Assembly: GCA_949752745.1 (NCBI GenBank)
Contig: OX457031.1
Coordinates: forward strand, 8,345,328-8,409,327
Direction of reading: 5' to 3'
DNA: 64,000 bases
Source: Protula sp. h YS-2021
Lineage: Eukaryota > Annelida > Polychaeta > Sabellida > Serpulidae
The notes beneath the pieces were generated by a model. The model saw only the letters and a program-made list of their open reading frames with translations, did not search any database and had not been told where the DNA came from. Position 1 is the first letter of the stretch. The number at the start of each line of letters is the position of its first letter. The position numbers were made by a program, and so were the translations under genes. This document shows positions 9,429-22,186 of this stretch, in pieces.

Positions 9429-12400
9429 ACTTCAAGAGCACTGCTCAGCCGGGCAAAATAAAATATATTTGAATTTTTATCAACAGACTTTACAATGTTG
9501 AACCTGTTATACGAAAGAATACCAGTATATATTTCATTGTTTATTTGACATAACAACACATCCTCCCTATTTTGAATGGGCGAATCCCGTAGTTCATCTA
9601 GACGAGCCGTGTCTTATGTCCGCATGTTGACAAAACCGTTCTTAAAAGTTGAATTATGTTGAACTGAGAATATGGAAGCTCGGGTCTTCATTTCTTTTTC
9701 CAGCCCCCTCATAATCGTAATCGTTCCCACTTGCCTGATATTACAATATAATTTGCTCAAACGCATGTTTAGGCTTTTACATACATGATGAGGCCGGCAT
9801 AATATAAAGTTATGTAGGGTAAAGAATAATAGTTTTCACACTGCAAGGCCTCCTATATTAGCACATTCTACAAAACAGACAGTGTCCACTCGTTGAATTC
9901 AAGACAGTAACTTCCAAACTTTACATATTCTTTTTATAACTAATAAAAACGCAGTTGTTAAGTAGACTAAAGTGCAGCAAAGGAAAAATACATTTCCTCT
10001 TTATATTTTACATACATTGAGTGGGAAAAGATTCTTTAAAATCTGTGCTTCCTGTGTCCCAACTTGCGAGGAAATGTATCCTTATTATTTCGAGAAATTC
10101 TATCAGGGGAATTAGGGGAAATATTGAATAAAATACACTATTTATCTGACAAATAAAATACAAATAACACAAAAATCAAACGGTTCTTTATTATATAATC
10201 CTAAATGGCAAAAAGAAGTTACCAGAAAGCATTTTTTCTAGACGCTGTGTAAGACGTTATAGAGGCAATACATAGCCTAATTTCGAATAAGGCATTTCGT
10301 TAGTTATTCCACCATAAAAGCAAAAAAAAAGGACAACTAGAAAAAGAAAGGAAATCTTTGTTTTTATTTTTTAGGTCATGTGTCGAAGATGTGTTCTTAT
10401 TCTTGAAGAAACGAAGTTTTTAGAGGGACCGAAAATGTAAACAGAGGTGACCTAGTTGAAACAAGGGGCCGGGTACTTGAGGTTTACTAGGGGCGTCAGC
10501 TTTTTTAATTAAAACAATCTAATATATTATAACATCAATTAGCATCACTACAAGGAAATAAAATGAATTATGTTTTTATTTATATTATTGAATAGTTTGA
10601 AATAAACTTCATACCAAGAAATGTTAGAAAATAACAGTTAAAACATCCGCCGCAACAAAGTGTCATGGTGGCACCCCAACAGAGTCGTCTCCCCCACCAC
10701 GTGTTCTCAAGGTGTTGTCATTTTCCCCAACGCTGATTGGCTGGGAATCAAGAATGGGGACAGACATCAGGGTGTAAAAAATCATGTCAAGCTAAGACTT
10801 CAAGAACACTGCTCAGCCGGACAAAATAAAATATATTTAAATTTTTATCAACAGACTTTACAATGTTGAGCCTGTTATACGAAAGAATACCAATATATAT
10901 TTCATTGTTTATTTGACATAAACAACACATCCTCCCTATATTGAATGGGCGAATCCCGTAGTTCACCTAGACGAGCCGTGTCTTATGTCCGCATGTTGAC
11001 AAAACCGTTCTTAAAAGTTGAATTATGTTGAACTGAGAATATGGAAGCTCGGGTCTTCATTTCTTTTTCCAGCCCCCTCATAATAATAATCGTTCCCACT
11101 TGCCTGATATTACAATATAATTTGCTCAAACGCATGTTTAGGCTTTTACATACATGATGAGGCCGGCATAATATAAAGTTATGTAGGGTAAAGAATAATA
11201 GTTTTCACACTGCAAGGTCTCCTATATTAGCACATTCTACAAAATAGACAGTGTCCACTCGTTGAATTCAAGACAGTTGCTTTCAAACTTTACATATTCT
11301 TTTTATAACTAATAAAAACGCAGTTGTTAAGTAGACTAAAGTGCAGCAAAGGAAAAATACATTTCCTCTTTATATTTTACATACATTGAGTGGGAAAAGA
11401 TTCTTTAAAATCTGTGCTTCCTGTGTCCCAACTTGCGAGGAAATGTATCCTTATTATTTCGAGAAATTCTATCAGGGGAATTAGGGGAAATATTGAATAA
11501 AATACACTATTTATCTGACAAATAAAATACAAATAACACAAAAATCAAACGGTTCTTTATTATATAATCCTAAATGGCAAAAAGAAGTTACCAGAAAGCA
11601 TTTTTTCTAGACGCTGTGTAAGACGTTATAGAGGCAATACATAGCCTAATTTCGAATAAGGCATTTCGTTAGTTATTCCACCATAAAAGCAAAAAAAAAG
11701 GACAACTAGAAAAAGAAAGGAAATCTTTGTTTTTATTTTTTAGGTCATGTGTCGAAGATGTGTTCTTATTCTTGAAGAAACGAAGTTTTTAGAGGGACCG
11801 AAAATGTAAACAGAGGTGACCTAGTTGAAACAAGGGGCCGGGTACTTGAGGTTTACTAGGGGCGTCAGCTTTTTTAATTAAAACAATCTAATATATTATA
11901 ACATCAATTAGCATCACTACAAGGAAATAAAATGAATTATGTTTTTATTTATATTATTGAATAGTTTGAAATAAACTTCATACCAAGAAATGTTAGAAAA
12001 TAACAGTTAAAACATCCGCCGCAACAAAGTGTCATGGTGGCACCCCAACAGAGTCGTCTCCCCCACCACGTGTTCTCAAGGTGTTGTCATTTTCCCCAAC
12101 GCTGATTGGCTGGGAATCAAGAATGGGGACAGACATCAGGGTGTAAAAAATCATGTCAAGCTAAGACTTCAAGAACACTGCTCAGCCGGACAAAATAAAA
12201 TATATTTAAATTTTTATCAACAGACTTTACAATGTTGAGCCTGTTATACGAAAGAATACCAATATATATTTCATTGTTTATTTGACATAAACAACACATC
12301 CTCCCTATATTGAATGGGCGAATCCCGTAGTTCACCTAGACGAGCCGTGTCTTATGTCCGCATGTTGACAAAACCGTTCTTAAAAGTTGAATTATGTTGA

Positions 12401-13490
12401 ACTGAGAATATGGAAGCTCGGGTCTTCATTTCTTTTTCCAGCCCCCTCATAATAATAATCGTTCCCACTTGCCTGATATTACAATATAATTTGCTCAAAC
12501 GCATGTTTAGGCTTTTACATACATGATGAGGCCGGCATAATATAAAGTTATGTAGGGTAAAGAATAATAGTTTTCACACTGCAAGGTCTCCTATATTAGC
12601 ACATTCTACAAAATAGACAGTGTCCACTCGTTGAATTCAAGACAGTTGCTTTCAAACTTTACATATTCTTTTTATAACTAATAAAAACGCAGTTGTTAAG
12701 TAGACTAAAGTGCAGCAAAGGAAAAATACATTTCCTCTTTATATTTTACATACATTGAGTGGGAAAAGATTCTTTAAAATCTGTGCTTCCTGTGTCCCAA
12801 CTTGCGAGGAAATGTATCCTTATTATTTCGAGAAATTCTATCAGGGGAATTAGGGGAAATATTGAATAAAATACACTATTTATCTGACAAATAAAATACA
12901 AATAACACAAAAATCAAACGGTTCTTTATTATATAATCCTAAATGGCAAAAAGAAGTTACCAGAAAGCATTTTTTCTAGACGCTGTGTAAGACGTTATAG
13001 AGGCAATACATAGTCTAATTTCGAATAAGGCATTTCGTTAGTTATTCCACCATAAAAGCAAAAAAAAGGACAACTAGAAAAAGAAAGGAAATCTTTGTTT
13101 TTATTTTTTAGGTCATGTGTCGAAGATGTGCTCTTATTCTTGAGAAAACAGAAGTTTTAAGAGAGACCGAAAATGTAAACAATGGAAACGGAAGTGACCT
13201 AGTTCAGACAGGAGGCCGGGTTTACTAGGGGCGTCAGCTTTTTTAATTAAAACAATCTAATATATAATAGTATCAATTAGCATTAAAACAAGGAAATAAA
13301 ATGAATTACTTCTTTATTTATATTATTGAGTAGTTTGGAATGAACTTCATACCAAGAAATGTTAGAAAATAGCAGTTGGAACATTCGGCGCAACAAAGTG
13401 TCATGGCGGCACCCCCAACAGAATCGTCTCCCCCACCACGTGTTTTCAAGATGTTGTCATTTTCTCCAACGCTGATTGGCTGGGAACGAC
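9428..13490. repeat. Three 1.37-kb tandem units
   Basis: The unit begins AAGACTTCAAGA..CACTGCTCAGCC at about 9426, 10795 and 12164, a period of about 1369 bp. Units 1 and 2 are almost identical over their whole length. Unit 3 diverges after about 13130. Each unit holds a GATTGGCTG box and CCACGTG next to it. The identical 69-codon plus-strand frame in each unit (from 10660 and 12029) shows no protein character and arises from the repeat itself. Confidence 0.9.
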
Positions 13491-13797
13491 GTTGCGCAGA
13501 CTCATTAAAACTTGATGAATATTTCACACTCGATAAATTGAAGCGCCCCCTATAGTTTACACACTTTTTCGAGTGTATAGCTTACACAGTGGATATTGAG
13601 TGTAAACAGCACATAAAAAGCAGAATGGGGACATTGCAGATTCGAAATGGCAGTACCAAGTTAACACCATACACAAATTTTCAGCGCTCTTCAACAGAGG
13701 ACATGGCATTTTGTCCTCACTTGAAGGTTAGGTCCTCAGTTAAAAGGTCTGTACTTGTGTTTTCACACGATTTGTGTCCTGTGTTTGCCACTCGGAC

Positions 13798-13828
13798 AAA
13801 CTCACACACACATACACACACACACACA

Positions 13829-13872
<44 letters not shown>
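13798..13872. repeat. (CA)n microsatellite
   Basis: About 75 bp of CA with one CCCACA interruption. It produces long artificial His/Thr and Val/Cys frames on both strands. Confidence 0.95.
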
Positions 13873-13876
<4 letters not shown>

Positions 13877-14044
13877 GGTATGTCGGGAAACAAACGACGA
13901 ATCGCGATTTCGTGTCCAACTCGCGAAATGTACGCCAAAAATCTAACTTCGTTATTAGGGACTTTTCAGACATAAGTTGCATATGAAAATCTCGGTAGAT
14001 TTTTTTTACATTCAATTCCGAAAGCGAAAATATATAAAAGACAC
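13868..14044 (+). repeat. Dispersed duplicate of 22779-22957
   Basis: The stretch from ATATACAGGTATGTCGGGAA to AAAATATATAAAAGACAC is found again at 22779-22957 in the same orientation with few changes. No coding character. Confidence 0.85.
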
Positions 14045-14640
14045 CAGATTAAGAGAAATTTAACAAAGCATGAACCCTGCGAAACGGAATATTTTGTTTA
14101 CATAATTTGCATATTTTACACCATTTTTTGATATCTACAACTGTGAGTTTGCTGTGAAATGAGACTGTGTAAAAAATGTAAACAAACCGATTTTGTTTAT
14201 AAACAAAGGCCACGTGCTTTCTGTAAATGAATATTAGGGAAACACTAAACAAAAGCCAAACAAGCGTAGAGTTTGTTTTCTTTTATTTACACCATAACCC
14301 CCTGTAATATTTATTTTCTTTCATTTTTATACATAAACTATTTAACATTAATTGAAGAGTTACAAAATATTGAAAAGCAGTACAAAAGATATTCAAACAG
14401 ATGAATTTTAAAAAACATAGATTTATACAGATGAATGTTTAAAAACAAAACTCTTTTAAAATAAAACCAAAATACAGGAAAAATAAAACAACAAAATCCT
14501 TTACTGATATAACCGTGATGTGTAAATAACCAACTCTATCTTATTTTCAAGCTCAGTGTTATGTGCACTAATTAAAATTTAATGATAGGCCGAAAAAACG
14601 TGAGGCAATGAGATATAAACCACATAAAAGCTTCCTAAAG
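14045..14640. other. No gene seen
   Basis: Strongly AT-rich stretch without exon signals, tandem repeats or recognisable transposon ends. Confidence 0.6.
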
Positions 14641-14649
14641 AAAACAAAA

Positions 14650-17600
14650 TACACAGCTGAAACTTTCAAACTAACATGCGAAATGTACGTACACAACCAT
14701 GCACAAAATTTGCAGGTTTAGAGACCCTGCAACACAACTTGGGTGTACTACCCCATCTCGTGACGTTCATAAATTTAAAGTCGGTGACTTCGTATAAGAA
14801 AAATGAACTGAAAATAACACAATTAAAACTTTCAAACTGACATGCGAAAAGTACGTACAAAAGCTACATGAAAAACCATGCGAAATGTGCGAACACCAAA
14901 ATTTTTTAAGCACGGAAACATCGGCAAATTTCCAAGTTTTGAAACCCTGTCACGTTTGCGCGTACGCCCTTCTCGCGACGTTCATAAATTTAAAGTCGGT
15001 CACTTCGTATAAGAACAATGAACTGCAAATAACAGGTAAAACTTTCGAACTGACAAGCGAAATGCGCGTTTATACACAATCATGCGAAATGAACGTATAA
15101 CAACCATGTATGTGACACGGTCTCAAACTTTTGAAAATTTTGCCGATGTTTCTTTAAATAAGCACATTTTGGTGTTCGCACATTTTGCATGGTTGTGTAC
15201 GTACTAAAGTCGATGACTTCGTATGAGAAAAGTGAACTGCAAATAAAACTTTCAAACTGACATGCGAAATGTACGCACACAACCATGCGAAATGTGCGAA
15301 CACCAAAATTTTCTTAATCACGGCAACAACGGCAAAATTTCCAAGTTTTGAGGCTCTGTCAGATACCCTTTGCTTGTACTACCCAATCTCGCAACGTTCG
15401 TAAACTTTGAAATTGGTCACTCCGAACAGAGAAGTTTCGAACTGACAAGCAAAATGTACGCTAATACACAACCATGTGAAATGTAGTGCAACCACGCGAA
15501 ATCTACGACGCAAGTATTTCTTTTTTTTAAATTCATCGGCAAACTTGGCAGCTTTTGTGACCCTGTCACATGAAACTTATCCGTATTACCCATCACCGCC
15601 ACTTTCATAAATTTACAGTGTGTCACTTTATACGAGAAAAATCAAATGGAAATAACACACTGAAACCTGATACGCGAACGCACATAACCATGCGAAATGT
15701 ACGAACCAAAACACTTCTTAATACCTCGGCAAATTTGGCAGGTTGTGAGACCAAGCTGCATGAAAATTGTCCATACTACCCAGCCCCGTGACGTTCATAA
15801 ATTAAAAGTCGGTCACTTCGCATAAGAACAGTGAACTGCATGGAAAAACTGACAAAAAAAAAAAACTCCCCGCACTTGTGTAAACCAAAACAGAATCCCA
15901 CAAACATGACATCACAGCGAAATGTCCGCAAAACAGTTTTTTTTTTTAAACGGATCTGAAGCTTCATCCGACTTTTTATTTTTCTTGTAAAAATTTGAAA
16001 GGTATGCCCGCAACTGAACTTTGTCCCTGTGTTAAAATATCACATGCGAAATGTACGTCCACAATCATGTATGTAACAGGGTCTCAAACTTCGAAAATTT
16101 TGCCGATGTTTCTGTGTATTAGAACATTTTGGTATTCGCACATTTCGCATGGTTTTGTACGTACCAAAGTCTGTCACTTGGTGTGAGAAAAAAGACCTGC
16201 AATTAGCGCAGTTGAAGCTTTTGAATTGACAAGCCAAATGTACGTATACAACCATGCGAAATGTGCGAACACCAAATTGTTCTTACTCACAGAAACATCA
16301 GCAAAAGTTGCAAGTTTTGAGACCCTGTCACATATCATTTTCTCGTACTACATCATCTCGCAAAGCTCATAAATTTAAAGTCGGCTACTTCTTATAAAAG
16401 CAGTGAACTGCAAATAACACAGCTAATACTTTCGAACAGACAAGCGAAATGTACGCACACATCTACAACCATGCGAAATGTAGTGCAACCACGCGAAATC
16501 TACGAAGCAAGAATTTCGTTTTTTTGACACATCGACAAACTTGGCAGCTTTTGTGACCCTGTCACATGAAACTTATCCATACTACCCATCACCGCCACTT
16601 TCATAAATTTACAGTCGGTCACTTTATACGAGAAAAATCAAATGCAAATAACACAATGAAATCTGATACGCGAACGCACATAACCATGCGAAATGTACGA
16701 ACCAAAACACTTCTTAATACCTCGGCAAATTTGGCAGGTTTTGAGACCAAGCTACATGAAAATTGCCCGTACTACCCAGCCCCGTGACGTTCATAAATTA
16801 AAAGTCGGTCACTTCATATAAGAACAGTGAACTGCATAAAAAACTGATACAAAAAAAAAAAAAAAAAAAAAAAACTCCCCGCACTTGTGTAAACCAAAAC
16901 AGAATCCCACAAACATGACATCACAGCGAAATGTCAGCAAAACAGTTTCTTTTTTTTAAACGGATCTGAAGCTTCATCCGCCCTTTTATTATTCTTGTAA
17001 AAATTTGAAAGGTATGCCCGCAACTGAACTATGTCCCTGTGTCCTAAAATATCACATGCGAAATGTACGTCCACAACCATGTATGTAACAGGGTCTCAAA
17101 CTTCGAAAATTTTGCCGATGTTTCTCTTAATTAGAACAATTTGGTATTCGCACATTTCGCATGGTTTTGTACGTACCAAAGTCTGTCACTTGGTGTGAGA
17201 AAAAAGACCTGCAATTAACGCAGTTAAAGCTTTCGAATTGACAAGCCAAATGTACGTACACAACCATGCGAAATGTGCGAACACCAAATTGTTCTTACTC
17301 ACAGAAACATCAGCAAAATTTGCACGTTTTGAGACCCTGTCACATATCATTTTCTCGTACTACACAATCTCGCAACGCTCATAAATTTAAAATATTTTCG
17401 AACTGACAAGCGAAATGCATGCACACATCCACACCCATGCGAAATGTAGTGCAACCACGCGAAATCTACGAAGCAAGAATTTCGTTTTTTGACACATCGA
17501 CAAACTTGGCAGCTTTTGTGACCCTGTCACATGAAACTTGCCCGTACTACCCATCGCCGCCACTTTCATAAATTTACAGTCGGTCACTTTATACGAGAAA

Positions 17601-18410
17601 AATTAAATGCAAATAACACATTGAAACTTTCATTTGATACGCGAACGCACATAACCATGCAAAATGTACGAACCAAAACACTTCTTAAATACTTCGGTCA
17701 ATCTGTTAGGTTTTGAAACCCCGTTACATGAAAATTGCCCGTACTACCCAACCCCACGACGCTTAAAAATTTAAAGTCGGTCACTTCGTATTAGAACAAT
17801 GAACTGCATGGGAAAAGTGATACAAAGAAAATTCCCCGCATTTGTGTAAACCAAAACAGAATCCCAAAAACACCACACCACAGCGAAATGTCCCCAAAAT
17901 AATCTCTTTTTTTAAACGGATCTGAAGCTTCATCCGCCCTTTTTGTTTCTTGTAAAAATTTGAAAGGTATGCCCGCAACTGAACTTTACCCCTGTGTCCT
18001 AAAATATCACATGCGAAATGTACGTCCACAACCATGTTTGTGACAGGGTCTCAGGCTTGGAAAATTTTGTCGATGTTTCTGTGAATAACTACACTTTGAT
18101 GCTCGCACATTTCGCATGGTTTTGTACTTACAAAGTCGGTCACTTGGTGTGAGAAAGTGAATTGCAAATAACACAGTTTAAAAGCTTTCGAACTGACAAG
18201 CGAAGTTTACGTACACACCCATAGCCATGCGAAATATAGTGCATCCACGCGAAATCTACGAAGCAAGTATTTTTTTTTTAAATACATCGGCAAACTTGGC
18301 AGCTTTTGTGACCCTGTCACAGGAAACTTGCCCGTACTACCCATCGCCGCCACTTTCATAAATTTACAGTCGGTCACTTCATAAGAGAAAAGTCAAATGC
18401 AAACTAGAGC
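14650..18410. repeat. Roughly 1-kb tandem repeat family built on CATGCGAAATGTACG
   Basis: The motif ACCATGCGAAATGTACG and variants occur many times. A longer block, CACATGAAACTT..CCGTACTACCCATC..CGCCACTTTCATAAATTTACAG, recurs at about 15560, 16556, 17520 and 18310, giving periods near 996, 964 and 790. The short open frames inside are out-of-phase shadows. The same family reappears inverted at 63800-64000. Confidence 0.8.
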
Positions 18411-18477
18411 AGTGTGCATAGGCCACATATTCCCCACAGGTAATGCTCTACCACATCCCTCAAAACACATGTCGCAA

Positions 18478-18939
18478 TTTCATGTCCAGCAAATACATCC
18501 GCATCTACCCCTCCAGGCCTCTCTACCATCCTGCAAGTCCAGCAGCTTCTGCAACAAAACAAAATGACAGACATGAGAGTTACACAAGCAAATGGTAAAT
18601 GCATTTATGTGATATAAGCGAAGACCTGGAGGGCCACTACTGCTGCTGCCGTACTTGGATTTTGCAAGTGAAATCCTGCTCAGGTAGTGCTTAAGCAATG
18701 CCTAAGCAGGATTTCACATACAAAATCCAAATAGGACAGCAGCAGTAATTGCCCTCCAGGTCTTCCGGAATCACAACAGTGGGCATTGATAAGCAGTCCG
18801 TTTCGCCGACAATCATAACGCACGAAAAATGTTTTGAATTCTTTAAAATGCCAACATCTGGTTGGCTTGACCAAATCTGCACAAGTGCTACATATATCAC
18901 GATACTCCTTCCGACACATCTCAGCAACAATTCTTACCC
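18478..18939 (-). pseudogene. ADD-like Cys-rich exons (degenerate)
   Basis: Minus-strand frame at about 18938-18760: VRIVAEMCRKEYRDICSTCA, then NGLLINAHCCDSGR. After a one-base shift it continues EDLEGNYCCCPIWILYVKSC. The exon from 18548 reads LLDLQDGREAWRGRCGCICW. The order CR-x-DIC-x-x-C, G-x4-[CH]-x-x-CC-x-x-GR, E-x-L-x-x-GN-x-CC and W-x-x-x-C-x-C follows the DNMT3 ADD pattern, but several zinc ligands are missing. The frame shifts and the joining phase from exon D does not match, so it is not functional as written. Confidence in the family is moderate. Confidence 0.4.
18623..18775. repeat. Hairpin of two inverted ADD-like segments
   Basis: GAAGACCTGGAGGGC at 18623 reading rightwards and again on the other strand ending near 18772 head arms of about 70 bp, roughly 85% alike. 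They encode EDLEGHYCCCRTWILQVKSC on plus and EDLEGNYCCCPIWILYVKSC on minus. The 63-kb arm lacks this hairpin and the roughly 330 bp beside it. Confidence 0.75.
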
Positions 18940-18965
18940 TTTATAAATGCAAAAGCATCACTTAC

Positions 18966-19203
18966 CCAGCAACTCAGAAGACGCCCCTTCAACAGCCGAT
19001 TCCGCATTCGCTGAGAGTATTGTGTCTTTCTCGCCCTGCGATGAATGTGTGTGTTCCCCCTCTTCCCTTTGGTCTCTCACAAAGCTCTTTTGACGTGGTA
19101 TCAACGCCTGTAATGACGCAATCGCTGCCCGAACTACGTTCTTCGGATTGCGCCACCCCCTCCCCAACGGTGGCCGTAACTTCTGTGTCATGGCTTTTGA
19201 TCG
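18966..19203 (-). pseudogene. Linker exon D of copy 2, frameshifted
   Basis: Borders are CCGTTGCAG| and |GTAAGT. It starts TVGEGVAQSEERSSGSDCV and should end GEKDTILSANAESAVEGASS. Its length is 238 nt; the inverted copy shows that about 5 nt are missing here, and restoring them gives a multiple of three with phase 1 at both ends. As it stands, reading from exon C hits a stop inside the exon. Confidence 0.6.
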
Positions 19204-19578
19204 CTGCAACGGGGATATTGTATGAAAATGTAAACCATTTAATCTGTGCAAGCGAAATGAACAGATGTTTTTAAAATTAATTTAAACTCTGTGGTTAATT
19301 TTCTTCAAATGCCAATGTTTCATTCTAATGTAACAGCCGAGTCATAAACTATAACGTCCTTATTTCATCCTTGAACAATTTAAAGCTTAGCCGCACAGGA
19401 CATGCACGTTCAAAATTCTGACAACAGTCCGTTTCGCTTCAGTCTTACAAGTTCCGGTTCAGTAAAATAACGAAACTGCCCTTCGGATCACACTCACACA
19501 AACCAAAAAAATGTCGAATGAAACGAGAAATACGCGTCAAGCAAAATATATGTTCTATATTCTTCCACTTGTAATTAC

Positions 19579-19788
19579 CTGAAATCGGCGCAGGGATATT
19601 TTCCGCTGCTTTCTTAATCTGTCTACAGGCTTGGTTAATATCCGAACTGTCATCACTATCTTTAAGCGGTCCCCCAACAATTTCACCCACAAAATGGGTC
19701 AAGTGGCTCTGATCCCTGCCGCATAACCTCTTTGCGGCTTCTGCCCAGGCCCTGATGTATCCCTTACCGGGATTTTTACACACCTCGT
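19579..19788 (-). CDS. PWWP exon C of copy 2
   Basis: 210 nt (70 codons), symmetric phase 1, from TTTCTGCAG| to |GTAATT. It reads DEVCKNPGKGYIRAWAEAAK, then GRDQSHLTHFVGEIVGG, an acidic KDSDDSSD stretch and CRQIKKAAENIPAPIS. The inverted copy at 62759-62950 keeps the frame but lacks 6 codons. Confidence 0.65.
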
Positions 19789-20308
19789 CTGCAGAAAAAA
19801 AATGACGGAATGCTGAATCATTCCACATTTCATTCCATATAAATTTAGACGCACATAAATCATTCCCAAAAACCATGCGAAAACACACTGTGCGTAAAGG
19901 AAAACGATACCTTCTTATCATTCCAAGGCCTGAGCACAAAAATTACACGTACACAATGGTCATTTCAATTTCCCTTCCACGCAAGTTACAGAGAGAACCG
20001 ATACCGAAGGGCAAATTTAAAAATAGGTGGTATAAGGAATAAGTAAAATCTTGTATATACAGTCCGTTTAGCAATGAGAGCGTGCAACTGGCAATAGAGG
20101 GATTCAGCACTTCATCTAAGATACTGAAAAAATACAAGTTTTTCGGGTCTGATGCTTTCGGCTAGATAATCGAACCTGCAAACTTATGAAGCACTATCAT
20201 GCAAAACTCAACAGAAACGGAGACTGGCAAACTATAAAACGACAAAACAGACATTTAATCCAATCACAGGGAAGGAAAAAAATCTGTCATTTCTTAATAA
20301 CATATTAC

Positions 20309-20367
20309 CAATTCCCACAGCCACAGGAAACGGTTTGAGCTTCCTGGGATCGTAAACTTTCTCCGGA
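20309..20367 (-). CDS. PWWP exon B of copy 2
   Basis: 59 nt from CATTTTTAG| to |GTAATA. It encodes PEKVYDPRKLKPFPVAVGIG. Same length and phases as 6878-6820. Confidence 0.65.
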
Positions 20368-20665
20368 CTAAAAATGAAAGAATGTATCACTCTCAGCTGC
20401 TGTAAGAAGGACGTCACTTCTGTCGTTGTCCAGTTTTTATTTCAGTTATTACAGGAGCAAAAAAATGCTACAATACACTGGTCTTTCAACTCTACACAAG
20501 TATAATTTCTGCGAATAGGACGTCATCACTCCACAAGAACATGCAAAACAAAAGGGAATCTAAATCAACCTGGTTTACAGGACGTCCACGACCTGGAAAG
20601 GAAAGCAACAAAAGGACGTCCACGACCTGGAAAGGAAAGCAATAAAAAAATGTTTAAGAACTTAC

Positions 20666-20847
20666 GCAAAGTCAAAACCGCAAAACGAGACTTCTATACT
20701 TCCGTCAGGGTCCCGGCCTTCCACACGTGCAGGCCACCACTTCCTTCTGTACATGTGAAGAACAACGTCACCTGTTCGGTAGCGCTGCAGATCAACGGAC
20801 TGTTCTGAGACCTTGGCCTTTTTAATCCACCCTTTTTTCCGCAGCAT
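20666..20847 (-). CDS. PWWP exon A of copy 2
   Basis: 182 nt, 60 codons plus 2 nt, from TTTCACAG|ATG to TTTGC|GTAAGT. It begins MLRKKGWIKKAKVSEQSVDL, then GDVVLHMYRRKWWPARVE and GSIEVSFCGFDFA. It is intact here, while the inverted copy at 61733-61914 has a stop. Confidence 0.65.
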
Positions 20848-22180
20848 CTGTGAAAGCAATAAGAGAAATATCATTAGCTGAATATATTGGGAATTTGAAA
20901 TAAAGACACCACAATCCATAAATCTTAGCGAAACAAACCGACAAGTGACGGGATACATTTTGTGTAGCATTGTGATTTTCGATCTTTTTTTTACTGTTAT
21001 ATGGCCATATCGGGGCCCCCTGCCACATTATCCTGATATGAGGCATTCAAAATCTCTCTAACCGTTGTACATAGAGTCCCTCACGGACTAGCAAGAAGGA
21101 ATCCAAATCTTAGGTATGACCCGACAGCATAAGCTATAACTGCGCGAAATTGACCGATTTTTTTTACATTCTAAGAGACCATCCATGCCGTTTGTTTTCT
21201 ATCATTTACATCCTAATCCCACCTGAATTCAGCCGAAACGCAAAAAATTTCCGCTAAAAGCTAAGTGCGAATTGGCTTATTCTTTAAGCGTTCAAGACGG
21301 AGAGGGGGGGGGTCAAAGCATCCGGACTGCGTTCAGGGCAGGGGTTTAAAATTGGCAAAAGTCTGTGTACGTATTAACAGGGCTGGAAATTGGCGGGGGT
21401 CCGAGACCCTCCTTTTTGGCTACCCAGAGTCCGACAGAGCCGCAAAAAATCAGGTCTTCTTGCGCCCTATTTTATCTTAACACGGTTCGGATCCTCCCTA
21501 AATAGCTTTGGACCTTCCTTTTTCAAAGACACGGGTCCCAAGGACCCGGGCCTAAAAAAGTTAGCTTCCAGCAGTGGCTACTTACCAAAAATTGTACACC
21601 AAGAAATCCATGAACAGACAACATCGACAGCATTTTCAAGCAAAACTGAGCAACAATTTTCTGAGCGAACATTTCTCGACATTTAAATCCGTAAACTGAC
21701 AAGGCATGCTAGCTCAAAAAAATGCCGCCCTTACAAGTAAGCCTGTATTTTTACAGCAGCATCTTACACATTCTTAAAAAAATGTCACAAATCACACCAA
21801 ATACGCTAAACAAACATTTTCACGTGATTCACAAAATGTGTGTATTTACCTTTAGGCATATCCTCATTAACTTTTTATCCACTTTTAAGTTTTTCAAAAA
21901 TTATCCACATGTAACCTGGACGCTTTCTGCATTGAAGTGATGCTACCAAGAACAAAGCCGCGCGCATACACCTCGTGACAAGTTAATTTGCATATACTGA
22001 GTCAAAAAAAAACAAAAAAAACATTCAAGTTCATGTACACAGTGTAGTGTTTCGCAGATAATTTCATTCCAAACCTTGCATATTTTTTTTATAAACTAAC
22101 ACAAGCTAAAAAATATCGCCAAACAAGCATTTTAATGGCAGAAAACCATTACAAAATGACGGATTATTTCGCGCGTAAAC
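20848..22180. other. Non-coding flank of PWWP copy 2
   Basis: Holds a MITE-like end (21170-21282), a block with GGGTCCGAGACCCTCC that is also present inverted at 61.2 kb, and AT-rich sequence. No upstream exon of the PWWP gene was identified. Confidence 0.5.
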
Positions 22181-22186
22181 AGTGAC

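Larger units (their letters stand above)
18480..20847 (-). pseudogene. PWWP (+ ADD-like) gene copy, frameshifted
   Basis: Minus-strand paralogue of the gene at 1-7.3 kb. Exon A is 20847-20666 (PWWP core GDVVLHMYRRKWWPARVE), B is 20367-20309, C is 19788-19579 and linker exon D is 19203-18966, all with GT-AG borders and compatible phases (0>2>1>1>1). Downstream, Cys-rich sequence at about 18939-18690 and an exon starting at 18548 resemble the ADD zinc-finger module of DNMT3 proteins. Exon D has lost about 5 nt near 19060-19075, breaking the frame relative to the 63-kb copy, and the Cys-rich part needs one further shift. It is best read as a decaying copy. A DNMT3-like origin rests on the PWWP-then-ADD order and is uncertain; another PWWP/zinc-finger protein is possible. 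Confidence 0.55.

Noticed and set aside
10660..12238. Two identical 69-codon plus-strand frames
   Set aside because: Identity follows from the 1369-bp tandem repeat; no domain, signal or splice context.
13589..14015. Frames with poly-His/Thr or poly-Cys/Val
   Set aside because: Read-through of the (CA)n microsatellite on both strands.
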